Below are positions 14,271 through 22,053 of a stretch of DNA of 29,027 nucleotides, piece after piece. Numbering within the stretch: the first letter of the stretch is position 1; the number at the start of each line of letters is the position of its first letter. Origin of the DNA: JBBRCX01 sp038204465 (lineage in GTDB: Bacteria > Planctomycetota > Phycisphaerae > Tepidisphaerales > Tepidisphaeraceae); contig JBBRCX010000060.1 in the NCBI GenBank assembly GCA_038204465.1, forward strand, positions 1-29,027, in the 5' to 3' direction. The notes below the pieces were generated by a model. The model was not told the DNA's origin and did no database searches. It was given only the letters and a program-made list of their open reading frames with translations. The position numbers and the translations under genes are program-made.

Positions 14271-17200
14271 CCTTCTGACAACCGCGCCGATTCGCGCTAT
14301 GACGCAGGCCGCGCCCTGGAAGATCGGGGCGATCTTGACGGCGCCATCTCCGCCTATGAATTGGCTGCCCGCCTGAAGCCGGACCTGCTCGACGCCCACT
14401 ACCGCCTGGGCGGCGCATTGCTGAAGCGCGGGAACTTCGACCGCGCTGCGACCGCCATCCAGCGCGTGCTCAAGCTGCGCAGCGGCTACGCCGAAGCGCA
14501 TCTGGCACTCGGCAAGATCCGCCAGGCGCAGCGCAAGACCGAGCAGGCCGTCAGCGCCTATCGACAAGCGCTAAGTCTAAAGCCAGACCTCACCGAAGCG
14601 CGCGAGCTTCTCAGCGCCGCCATCGGCCAGCCCGCTCAATCCATGACCGAGCCGGCCACGGGTGTCGATCCTCGGTCGGAAAGTGAACGCGGCGTGCAGC
14701 TCGCGCAGCGCGGTGATCTTTCGGGCGCCGAAGCATGTTTTCGCCGTGCCCTGGCGGCGCTGCCGGGGCATCCGGGCCTGCTCATCAACCTTGCAAACGT
14801 GCTTCAAGCGGAATCTCGTCATTGGGAGGCGATCGAAGCTTATGAAGGGGCGATCCGCGCCGATCCTGCGGCGGCCCTGGCCTGGAGTAACCTCGGCAAC
14901 AGCCTGCAGTCGCTCGGCCGCTCACAGGAGGCCGCAGCAGCTCATCGCCGGGCGGTTGCGCTTCAACCGGGTCAGGGCGATTTTCACAACAACCTCGGCA
15001 TCGTGCTGCACAAACTCGGGCAGCTCGAGGGGGCGCTGATCTCCTTGCGCCGCGCCATCGCGCTGCACCCCGGCGCCGCGTCGTATCACAACAATCTCGC
15101 CAACGTGCTCCGCGACCTCGGGCAGCCGGATGAAGCGATCGAGGCCTATGAGCGCGCCGCCGCGCTTCAACCCACCAACGCCGATTTCCACAACAGCCTC
15201 GCGAACTGCCTTCATTCGCAAACCCGCTACCGCAAGGCCGCCGAGAGCTACCGCCGAGCCATCGCTGAAGAGCCGCGCGATCCCCGCTTCCACAATGGCC
15301 TGGGCAACAGTCTCCTTGCACTCGGCGAGCCCGAGGCAGCCCTCTCGGAATATCGCGAAGCGCTTGCGCACATGCCGGACTTCTTCGAGGCGAAAAGTAA
15401 TTTGCTGCTCGCCTCGCACTACCTCCCTGATGCGCTGCCGAAGACGATCTTTGAAGAGCATCTCCGGGTCGGCAGGTCGTACCGCCCGATCCAATACACG
15501 CCCGATCAACAGATCGATCGAAATCCCGAGCGCCCCCTCCGCGTGGGATACGTATCACCCGATTTTCGCGAGCATTCGGCCGGTTACTTCGTCGAAGCCC
15601 TGCTCGCGTGGCAATCGCCAGGCATAGAGGTTTTCTGCTACTCGGACGCTGCCTCTCGCGATGCGGTAACACATCGACTGCGACAACAGGTGGGCCATTG
15701 GCGCGACACGCATGGGCAGTCGGATGATCATCTCATTCAGCAGATCCAACAGGATGGCATCGACATCCTGGTCGACCTCGCCGGGCATACCGCGGGAAAC
15801 CGCCTGCAGGTCTTCGCGCTCAAGCCCGCGCCCGTGCAAGTGACTTACTTGGGTTACCCGGACACCACCGGCCTGTCCGCGATCGACTACCGCATTAGCG
15901 ACAGCCGCGCCGATCCCGTCGGCCTCACGGATGAATTCAACACCGAAAAATTGTTGCGCCTCGACCCATGCGCCTGGTGTTACCGTCCGCCGGCGGACGT
16001 GCCCGATGTCGCGCCGCTCCCCGCGCAAAAGTCCGGCTCCATCACGTTCGGCTGCTTCAACAACCCGGCGAAGTTGAACGAACCGTTGTTCGAGCTCTGG
16101 TCGCAGGTCCTTCACGCCCTGCCGTCCTCGCGCCTGTTACTGAAGAGCGTCGGCTTCACGGACCCCGCCCTCAGCGGCAAAATCCGGCAGTCGTTCCAAC
16201 AGCATGGGATCGTCCGCGATCGACTCGAAATGCTCGGCCGGCAAACTGGCGTCTCTTCCCACCTCGCCCAGTACGCCAGCATCGATCTCGCGCTCGATAC
16301 CTTCCCCTACCATGGCACGACGACCACCTGCGAAGCGCTTTGGATGGGCGTCCCCGTCCTCACCCTGGCGGGAAAGACGCACGCATCCAGGGTGGGCGCG
16401 AGTCTGCTGTCAAACGTGGGATTGGAAGAGCTTGTTACGGAAACGAAACAGCAATACGTCGAACGAGCGGTGCAACTGGCAAACGATCTGCCCAAACTTG
16501 CGGACCTGCGGGCCGGCATGCGACAGCGAATGATGAGTTCTCCTTTGTGCGATGGCCCCGACTTCGCCCGAAGGCTTGGGAATGCGTATCGAGAAATCTG
16601 GCGACAATGGTGCGGAGCAACATCGAATTCGCACATAGCCGCAAGCTCGCCATCACCCCAACACGTAAACTCGCGGGAACAGAACGAGCATGGCGTTGAA
16701 CTGGTGCGCGAGGGTGATCTGGCTGGCGCCGAGAAATGTTTTCGTAATGCGCTCGCCGCCGAGTCCCGAGAGCCGGGCATTCTGACAAATCTCGCCAGCA
16801 CCCTGCAGGCCCTCGGTAGCCGTGACGAAGCACTGGAGCATTTCCGCGCGGCAATCGAGTTGCGACCCGGAGAGGCGGTGCTTCATCACAACCTCGCCAT
16901 CGCTCTTCAAGCGGCGGGTCGCTACGAGGAGGCCGCGGAGAGTTTTGCTAAAGCAATTTCCCTGCCGCCAGACGATGCGGCGTTTCACAACGGACTCGGG
17001 TCGAGTTTAACTTCCCTCGGCCGGCACGCAGAGGCGATCGCGTCCTACCGCCGCGCGATGGAGCTGCGCCCGGACTGCACTGATGCTCATAGCAATCTGC
17101 TGCTCGCTTTGCACTACAACCCTGGCGCCGAACCTGAGGGAATCTTTCAGGAGCATCTGAACTGGGCGCGTGCGCATGCGAAGCCGTTCGAAGCTCGGAT

Positions 17201-18323
17201 TCAACCTCACCGCAATGATCGCGACAAGGACCGCCGGCTGCGCGTCGGCTTCGTCTCTCCCGATCTCCGGCAGCACCCGGTCGGCTCGTTCCTGCTGCCG
17301 ATCCTCAGCCCTCACGATCGTGAGCACTTTGAAATGATCTGTTATTCCGACGCCCGCGCGCAGGATGCGGTCACACAAATGCTGCGGCAGCAATCCGCCC
17401 GTTGGCGCGACACGGCGGGCCTGAGCGACGAGCAACTGGCGGCGATGATCCGCGACGATGCGGTCGACATTCTCGTCGATCTCGCAGGCCACACCGCGCA
17501 TAACCGTCTTCTCGTCTTCGCTCGCAAGCCCGCGCCCGTGCAGGTGAGCCAGTTCGGCTATCCGGACACGACCGGCCTCTCCACCATCGACTACCGAATT
17601 ACCGACCCGTTTGCCGATCCGCCCGGCGTAACCGATTCGCTCTACACCGAGCAATTGATTCGGCTGCCGGAGGCCGCCTGGTGCTGGGCTCCCGACCCCG
17701 CCGCTCCGAACATCACCCCGCTACCCGCCGACTCGTCCGGCCAAATTACCTTCGGCTCGCTTAACAATTTCGCCAAGCTGACACCGCAGGCGCTGAACCT
17801 GTGGGCGCAAATCCTCAGTAAGGTACCCGGCTCCCGGCTTAAGCTTCTTGCGTGTCCACCTGGCTACGGCGAACGTCAGGTCCGTTCGATCCTGGAGGCG
17901 GCCGGCGTCCCAGCCGAGCGACTGCAGACGGTAGGCCGCGTCCCAATCGAGCAGTACCTTCAGCACGTCAGCTCAATCGACATCGCGCTCGACGCATTCC
18001 CCTACAACGGCGGCGTCACCACCTGCGACGCCCTATGGATGGGGCTGAGCGTGGTATCACTCGCCGGGCAAACCTACGTGTCGCGCCAGGGCGTGAGCAT
18101 TCTTTCCAACATTGGGCTCGGCGAACTCGTCGCTTCGACGCCGCAAGAGTACGCCGCCGTCGCGGCTCAACTCGCGCAGGATCTGCCTCGTCTCGCATCG
18201 CTACGAGAGGGCATGCAATCGCGCCTCCAGGCGTCACCCGTCATGGACGCGCCGCGATTCACCCGGCATCTGCAGGATGCGTACCGGCAGATGTGGCGCC
18301 GCTGGTGTGAGACGATCCGATGA
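14268..18323 (+). CDS. Tandem TPR-GT41 (OGT/SPINDLY-like) protein: two complete glycosyltransferases in one chain
   Basis: A 1351-aa protein of the family that adds O-linked sugars to Ser/Thr of target proteins. Residues ~1-400 are about ten TPR repeats (helical 34-mers that bind the protein substrate). Residues ~422-780 are a first GT41 catalytic region, ~803-965 about four more TPRs, and ~989-1351 a second GT41 region. Both catalytic halves keep the key residues: H436 (SPDFREH) and H1003 (SPDLRQH), matching human OGT H498, and K602 (NNPAKL) and K1170 (NNFAKL), matching K842. Both also keep DLAGHTA, GYPDTTGLSxIDYRI and TTCxALWMG. The two halves look like an internal duplication, the second with fewer TPRs. 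Donor sugar (UDP-GlcNAc or GDP-fucose) cannot be read from sequence. There is no signal peptide, so it is cytoplasmic. Confidence 0.9.
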   Translation: MPSDNRADSRYDAGRALEDRGDLDGAISAYELAARLKPDLLDAHYRLGGALLKRGNFDRAATAIQRVLKLRSGYAEAHLALGKIRQAQRKTEQAVSAYRQALSLKPDLTEARELLSAAIGQPAQSMTEPATGVDPRSESERGVQLAQRGDLSGAEACFRRALAALPGHPGLLINLANVLQAESRHWEAIEAYEGAIRADPAAALAWSNLGNSLQSLGRSQEAAAAHRRAVALQPGQGDFHNNLGIVLHKLGQLEGALISLRRAIALHPGAASYHNNLANVLRDLGQPDEAIEAYERAAALQPTNADFHNSLANCLHSQTRYRKAAESYRRAIAEEPRDPRFHNGLGNSLLALGEPEAALSEYREALAHMPDFFEAKSNLLLASHYLPDALPKTIFEEHLRVGRSYRPIQYTPDQQIDRNPERPLRVGYVSPDFREHSAGYFVEALLAWQSPGIEVFCYSDAASRDAVTHRLRQQVGHWRDTHGQSDDHLIQQIQQDGIDILVDLAGHTAGNRLQVFALKPAPVQVTYLGYPDTTGLSAIDYRISDSRADPVGLTDEFNTEKLLRLDPCAWCYRPPADVPDVAPLPAQKSGSITFGCFNNPAKLNEPLFELWSQVLHALPSSRLLLKSVGFTDPALSGKIRQSFQQHGIVRDRLEMLGRQTGVSSHLAQYASIDLALDTFPYHGTTTTCEALWMGVPVLTLAGKTHASRVGASLLSNVGLEELVTETKQQYVERAVQLANDLPKLADLRAGMRQRMMSSPLCDGPDFARRLGNAYREIWRQWCGATSNSHIAASSPSPQHVNSREQNEHGVELVREGDLAGAEKCFRNALAAESREPGILTNLASTLQALGSRDEALEHFRAAIELRPGEAVLHHNLAIALQAAGRYEEAAESFAKAISLPPDDAAFHNGLGSSLTSLGRHAEAIASYRRAMELRPDCTDAHSNLLLALHYNPGAEPEGIFQEHLNWARAHAKPFEARIQPHRNDRDKDRRLRVGFVSPDLRQHPVGSFLLPILSPHDREHFEMICYSDARAQDAVTQMLRQQSARWRDTAGLSDEQLAAMIRDDAVDILVDLAGHTAHNRLLVFARKPAPVQVSQFGYPDTTGLSTIDYRITDPFADPPGVTDSLYTEQLIRLPEAAWCWAPDPAAPNITPLPADSSGQITFGSLNNFAKLTPQALNLWAQILSKVPGSRLKLLACPPGYGERQVRSILEAAGVPAERLQTVGRVPIEQYLQHVSSIDIALDAFPYNGGVTTCDALWMGLSVVSLAGQTYVSRQGVSILSNIGLGELVASTPQEYAAVAAQLAQDLPRLASLREGMQSRLQASPVMDAPRFTRHLQDAYRQMWRRWCETIR

Positions 18324-18373
18324 TCCCACCCTCGGGGGGACAGAGCGTACAATCCGCTCGGAGACTCGCCATC

Positions 18374-18934
18374 ATGCAGGTCCGCTCCGTTATCCCATCC
18401 GATCTGCCTGACCTGCTCGAAATCGATGGCACCATCGAATCACCGCAGTACCTCCATCTCGACCGCTCGGGTGAGGGCCTCGCGATGGCGTGGAAGCTCG
18501 AAGAACGCCGGCTTCGTGAAAAGCGAATCGACCCTAACCGGCTTGGCGAAGAGCAACGCTTCACGTTGAAGCAGATCGCCACCGGCGCCGACGAGGGCAT
18601 TGCCCTGCTGGCCGAGCACGAAGGGGACAAAGTTGCGCTGCTCGTCGCACAGTTTCAGCCAGTGCGCCGCACCTTCCAACTTGTGGACTTGCGCGTCGAC
18701 TACGACTGCCGCCGACAGGGATTGGCAACGGGGATGCTGTACCAGGTCATCGCCGAAGCCCGCGATCGCGGCCTGCGCGCGGTCGAGGCGGAGACGCGCA
18801 CCGACAACCTCCCCGCGGCCCGCTTCCTCTCCAGGTGCGGATTCGACCTGGCGGGTTTGGACGCGCAGCGCTACTCCAACCATGATCTGGTCAAGGAAGC
18901 GGTCGCGCTCTTCTGGTATGTTTCCCTCGAATGA
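18374..18934 (+). CDS. GNAT family N-acetyltransferase
   Basis: A 186-aa cytoplasmic enzyme expected to transfer an acetyl group from acetyl-CoA to an amine. The acetyl-CoA-binding motif A is in the middle, with the strand VDLRVDYDC followed by RRQGLATGML (R-x-x-G-x-A type). Motif B follows near the C-terminus (ETRTDNLPAARFLSRCGF), typical of RimI-like and related acetyltransferases. The ATG at 18374 is chosen since GGAG lies 10 nt upstream; an earlier ATG at 18320 overlaps the GT41 stop as ATGA and would add 18 residues unlike the family N-terminus. Its acceptor (protein N-terminus, antibiotic or small amine) is unknown. It may be co-transcribed with the GT41 gene; a TACAAT box at 18348-18353 could also serve it. 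Confidence 0.83.
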   Translation: MQVRSVIPSDLPDLLEIDGTIESPQYLHLDRSGEGLAMAWKLEERRLREKRIDPNRLGEEQRFTLKQIATGADEGIALLAEHEGDKVALLVAQFQPVRRTFQLVDLRVDYDCRRQGLATGMLYQVIAEARDRGLRAVEAETRTDNLPAARFLSRCGFDLAGLDAQRYSNHDLVKEAVALFWYVSLE

Positions 18935-18977
18935 CAGGCGCCTCCGCGGATCACCCTTCCTTTTCATTGAACGAATC

Positions 18978-18999
18978 ACCCAGGCTCCCGGGTTTCTGT
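18978..18999 (+). terminator. Weak hairpin after the GNAT gene
   Basis: ACCC (18978-18981) and GGGT (18990-18993) with an inner GG/CC pair form a short stem, followed by TTTCTGT. It is too weak to be confident of termination. Confidence 0.25.
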
Positions 19000-19039
19000 A
19001 GCCGCCGCGCCGATGCCGTGTCCGCGCCGCTCATGCCCC

Positions 19040-19077
19040 ATCGAAAAACCTCCGATGAAAACTGTATCTCCGTTTTC
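19040..19077 (+). promoter_or_regulatory. Two tandem hairpins directly before the mgtE start codon
   Basis: ATCG (19040-19043) pairs with CGAT (19053-19056), and GAAAAC (19057-19062) pairs perfectly with GTTTTC (19072-19077). The second stem ends 2 nt before the ATG at 19080. There is no Shine-Dalgarno. Melting of the stem could gate ribosome access, but the stems are small and A/T-rich. Confidence 0.3.
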
Positions 19078-19079
19078 GC

Positions 19080-20450
19080 ATGAGTGAAGACAACAACCAT
19101 CTCGACGACGCTCGCGAGCCCGGCTCCGCTTCAAGCACCGCCGCCCCAGGCGCGCCCTCGGATGAGCCGCGCGATGTTGCCCGCCAAATCGAGGAAATTT
19201 CCGCCTCCGAAGGGGCCGCGGTCTTACAGGATCTTTCCTCCGCCAGGGCCGCCGGCGTCGCGGAGTACCTCGATCCCGAAACCGCCGGCCGCATCCTCTC
19301 GCAGATGGACCCGACGATGGCCGCTTCCGTCGTGAGCGACATGGAAGCCCCCGAGGCGTCGATGGTCCTGGCGGCCATGGACCCTGACGATCGGGTCGAC
19401 GTCCTCGAGCACGTCTCTGCGCCGATGCACGACGCCATCGTGGAAGAGATGGACGCGGAGGACAAGGAGGATGTCCGCCGCCTCGAGCAGTTCCCGCCCG
19501 ACACCGCTGGCGGGATCATGACCACTGAGGTCACCGCCCTTTACGAATACCTCACGGTTGAAGAAGCGATCGCCACCCTGCGCCGGCTGAACGAGCAGCT
19601 CGAGCAGATGTTCTACGTGTACGTCATCGATCGCCGCGGCCACTTGATCGGCGTTCTCTCGATGCGCGACCTGATCCTTGCCAAGCCAGACCGCCTGCTG
19701 GGCCAGATCATGCGACCCAACGTGAAGAGCGTCCCCGCGACGATGGATCAGGAGGAGGTCGCTCGGATCATGCGCGACACGGGTTTTCTGGCGATGCCCG
19801 TCGTCGACGAGCGCAACCGCCTGCTCGGCATCATCACCTTCGACGACGTCGCCGACGTGCTGGAAGAAGAGGCGACCGAAGACGTCCAGAAAATGTTCGG
19901 CGCCGGCGCTGAAGAGCGGCTCAACAGCCCCTGGCATTTCAGCTTCCGCAAGCGCGTCTGGTGGTTACAGGTGAACCTCGCCACTGCCTTCCTCGCCGGC
20001 GCGGTGGTCGGTCTGTTCGACCAGGTCTTGAAGCGGATCATCATTCTCGCGGTTTACATGCCAATCGTCGCGGGAATGGGCGGCAACGCCAGCGCCCAGG
20101 CGATGTCGGTCACCATCCGCGGCCTTGCGATCGGCCGGGTGAATCGCCGGCTGCTCTGGCAGGTCATGTACAGGGAAAGCGTGGTCGGGCTGCTGACTGG
20201 GATTGTGATCGGACTGACGACCGCTGCCGTGGCGCTGCTCTGGCAGAAGGACCCGAAGCTGGGGCTTGTCGTGGGGCTGGCGCTGGTCATCAACCACACG
20301 CTGGCCTGCGCGACAGGGGCCGGCATCCCCTTCGTGATGAAGTGGTTTGGGTTTGACCCTGCGCAGTCGGCGACGATCTTTGCGACCACTGTTACCGATG
20401 TGGTGGGGTTCTTCAGCCTACTGGGGCTGGCGAGTTTGCTTCTTCAATAG
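19080..20450 (+). CDS. mgtE: Magnesium transporter MgtE
   Basis: A 456-aa inner-membrane Mg2+ channel/transporter. Residues ~1-30 are a variable acidic N-terminus. The MgtE N domain follows (about 30-130, helical repeats with 'ILSQMDP' and 'VLAAMDPDDRVDVLEHV' segments). The tandem CBS domains (about 135-260), which bind Mg2+ and close the pore, start with DTAGGIMTTE. The last ~170 residues hold five hydrophobic helices, with the family motif AGMGGNASAQ, close to the Mg2+-selective G-G-N motif. The length is normal. It faces the convergent metK gene. No M-box or other known Mg2+ riboswitch fits in the 145-nt leader. Confidence 0.93.
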   Translation: MSEDNNHLDDAREPGSASSTAAPGAPSDEPRDVARQIEEISASEGAAVLQDLSSARAAGVAEYLDPETAGRILSQMDPTMAASVVSDMEAPEASMVLAAMDPDDRVDVLEHVSAPMHDAIVEEMDAEDKEDVRRLEQFPPDTAGGIMTTEVTALYEYLTVEEAIATLRRLNEQLEQMFYVYVIDRRGHLIGVLSMRDLILAKPDRLLGQIMRPNVKSVPATMDQEEVARIMRDTGFLAMPVVDERNRLLGIITFDDVADVLEEEATEDVQKMFGAGAEERLNSPWHFSFRKRVWWLQVNLATAFLAGAVVGLFDQVLKRIIILAVYMPIVAGMGGNASAQAMSVTIRGLAIGRVNRRLLWQVMYRESVVGLLTGIVIGLTTAAVALLWQKDPKLGLVVGLALVINHTLACATGAGIPFVMKWFGFDPAQSATIFATTVTDVVGFFSLLGLASLLLQ

Positions 20451-20505
20451 CAGCGCATCGGAACGTCGCGTGGGCGCGTCGGCTAAACCTACGGCGAGAC
20501 TGCGC

Positions 20506-20547
20506 CTGTGAAAAGCGGCGGCGGCGAATACGAGCTCCGCTTCACAG
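20506..20547. terminator. Stem-loop between convergent mgtE and metK
   Basis: CTGTGAA(AA)GCGG (20506-20518) pairs with CCGCTTCACAG (20537-20547): 11 base pairs with a 2-base bulge and an 18-nt loop. It sits 55 nt after the mgtE stop and 18 nt after the metK stop, in the right place to end both transcripts, although neither side has a T-tract. Confidence 0.4.
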
Positions 20548-20565
20548 CGCGCTTCTCGCGCCTCG

Positions 20566-21792
20566 TTATCCCGCGCGGCGCATCGAGATCCCCGCCGCCT
20601 TCGCGAGGGCATCGGCCTTGTCGGTCTTTTCCCAGGTGAACCCGCCGGCGGCGTGCGAGCGGCCGAAATGGCCGTGGCGGGCCGTCTGTTTGTAAATCGG
20701 GCGAAGCAGGTTCAGGTGCTTGATGATCCCCCGCGGCGTCAGCGGGAACGTCTCCCTGATCAGCTCCGCGATCTGATCTTCCGGCAGCAGTGCCGTGCTC
20801 TCGGTGCTCACGGTAACGCTCACCGGGTTGGCTACGCCAATCGCGTACGCCAGCTGCACCTCGGCGCTTCGCGCCAGGCCCGCAGCGACGAGGTTCTTCG
20901 CGATGTAGCGCGCCATGTAGCTGGCGCTGCGATCGACCTTCGAAGGGTCCTTGCCGCTGAACGCCCCGCCGCCATGCGCGCCGCGCCCGCCGTAAGTATC
21001 CACGATGATTTTGCGGCCCGTCAGCCCCGTGTCGCCGTGCGGGCCGCCGACAACGAACTTACCGGTCGGGTTGATGTGAAAGATGATGTCGTCGTTCCAC
21101 AGCTTCTTGGGAATCACCGGCCGGATCACCCCCTCGATGATCGCCCGCTTGGCCTTCTCTGAGATGGTGTCAGACTTGCGGTCCACCACCGTCTCATCGT
21201 GCTGGGTCGAGACCACGACGGTGTGCACCCGCGTCGGGCGCTCCCCGACGTATTCGATAGTGACCTGGCTCTTCCCGTCCGGCCGCAGCCATGGCAGGCG
21301 CTTCTTCTCGCGCTGCTCGGCGAGCCGCTCGACAATCCGGTGCGCCAGGTGGATCGGCAGCGGCATCAAAACGTCAGTCTCGTCCGTGGCGTAGCCGAAC
21401 ATCAGGCCCTGGTCGCCCGCCCCCTGCTCTTTCTCGTTGTCTTCGGCGTGATCGACGCCGCGCGCGATGTCAGGCGATTGGCTGTGAATCGCCGACAGCA
21501 CGCCGCAACTGTAGCAGTCGAAGCCGATCTCCGGCTCGGTGTAGCCGATCTCCTTGATGGTGTCGCGCGCGATCTGCGCGGCATCGACGTACGCGGTAGT
21601 GGTGATCTCCCCCGCAAGGACAACTTGGCCCGTCGTCACCAGCGTCTCGCACGCGACCCGGGCGCGCGGATCCTTCGCGAGGATCGCATCGAGGACGGCG
21701 TCACTGATCTGGTCGGCCACCTTGTCAGGATGGCCCATCGTGACCGACTCACTGGTAAAGAGGTGCGTGCTGCGGCGGTAATCCTGAGACAA
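20566..21792 (-). CDS. metK: S-adenosylmethionine synthetase
   Basis: A 408-aa cytoplasmic enzyme that makes SAM from ATP and methionine. All three family regions are present: LFTSESVTMGHPDKVADQIS (11-30) with the active-site His21/Asp23/Lys24, GAGDQGLMFGYA (mid-protein) and GGGAFSGKDPSKVDRSA. The Glu usual in SEGHPDK is Met here (TMGHPDK), a variant I associate with some bacterial lineages. The start is a TTG at 21792: GGAGG (21800-21804) lies 7 nt upstream, and the protein then begins ten residues before the conserved LFTSES block, as usual. The longer frame reaching to 21966 is upstream non-coding sequence. It follows the AsmA-like gene by 261 nt on the same strand. Confidence 0.95.
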   Translation of the reverse strand: MSQDYRRSTHLFTSESVTMGHPDKVADQISDAVLDAILAKDPRARVACETLVTTGQVVLAGEITTTAYVDAAQIARDTIKEIGYTEPEIGFDCYSCGVLSAIHSQSPDIARGVDHAEDNEKEQGAGDQGLMFGYATDETDVLMPLPIHLAHRIVERLAEQREKKRLPWLRPDGKSQVTIEYVGERPTRVHTVVVSTQHDETVVDRKSDTISEKAKRAIIEGVIRPVIPKKLWNDDIIFHINPTGKFVVGGPHGDTGLTGRKIIVDTYGGRGAHGGGAFSGKDPSKVDRSASYMARYIAKNLVAAGLARSAEVQLAYAIGVANPVSVTVSTESTALLPEDQIAELIRETFPLTPRGIIKHLNLLRPIYKQTARHGHFGRSHAAGGFTWEKTDKADALAKAAGISMRRAG

Positions 21793-22053
21793 TTCAACTC
21801 CTCCCGGGGAGACGAACCCAAAAGCGCGCCCGGCGAAGAAAGCCAGGCGTCCACGAAGAAACGTCGAAATGTACAGGTCGCGGGGAGGCGATGCAACGGG
21901 TTCGCGTACGAGGTGAATCTGTGGCGGAAATAGGCCTGAAAACTCGCGAAACCCTGCCCATAACAAAGGCTCTCACCCGGCCTCGGCGGGCCGCTACGCG
22001 AGCTCAAATGCGATGCCTGGGGCCGTGAAGATACTCAGCACCACCGCGCGGCG
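21793..22053 (-). other. Intergenic region upstream of metK
   Basis: 261 nt between the AsmA-like gene and metK. I looked for SAM riboswitch hallmarks and saw none. One small perfect stem is present (CGGCC at 21978-21982 with GGCCG at 21989-21993). Otherwise nothing is recognised apart from the ribosome binding site. Confidence 0.3.
21800..21804 (-). promoter_or_regulatory. metK: Strong Shine-Dalgarno that fixes the TTG start of metK
   Basis: GGAGG, within the longer GGGAGGAG, lies 7 nt before TTG at 21792 on the minus strand. It is the strongest ribosome binding site noted in the window and no ATG or GTG is in frame at a suitable place. Confidence 0.7.

Noticed and set aside
14268..18323. 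Split of the GT41 gene into two genes
   Set aside because: The reading frame is open throughout and the link between halves (about 785-802) has normal coding composition, with no stop or ribosome site, so a single fused protein is the simpler reading.
18935..19079. M-box (Mg2+) riboswitch before mgtE
   Set aside because: The leader is only 145 nt and lacks the conserved M-box helices; only two short stems are seen.
21793..22053. SAM riboswitch before metK
   Set aside because: None of the SAM-I, SAM-II or SAH core motifs I know are visible in either orientation; only one small GC stem is present.
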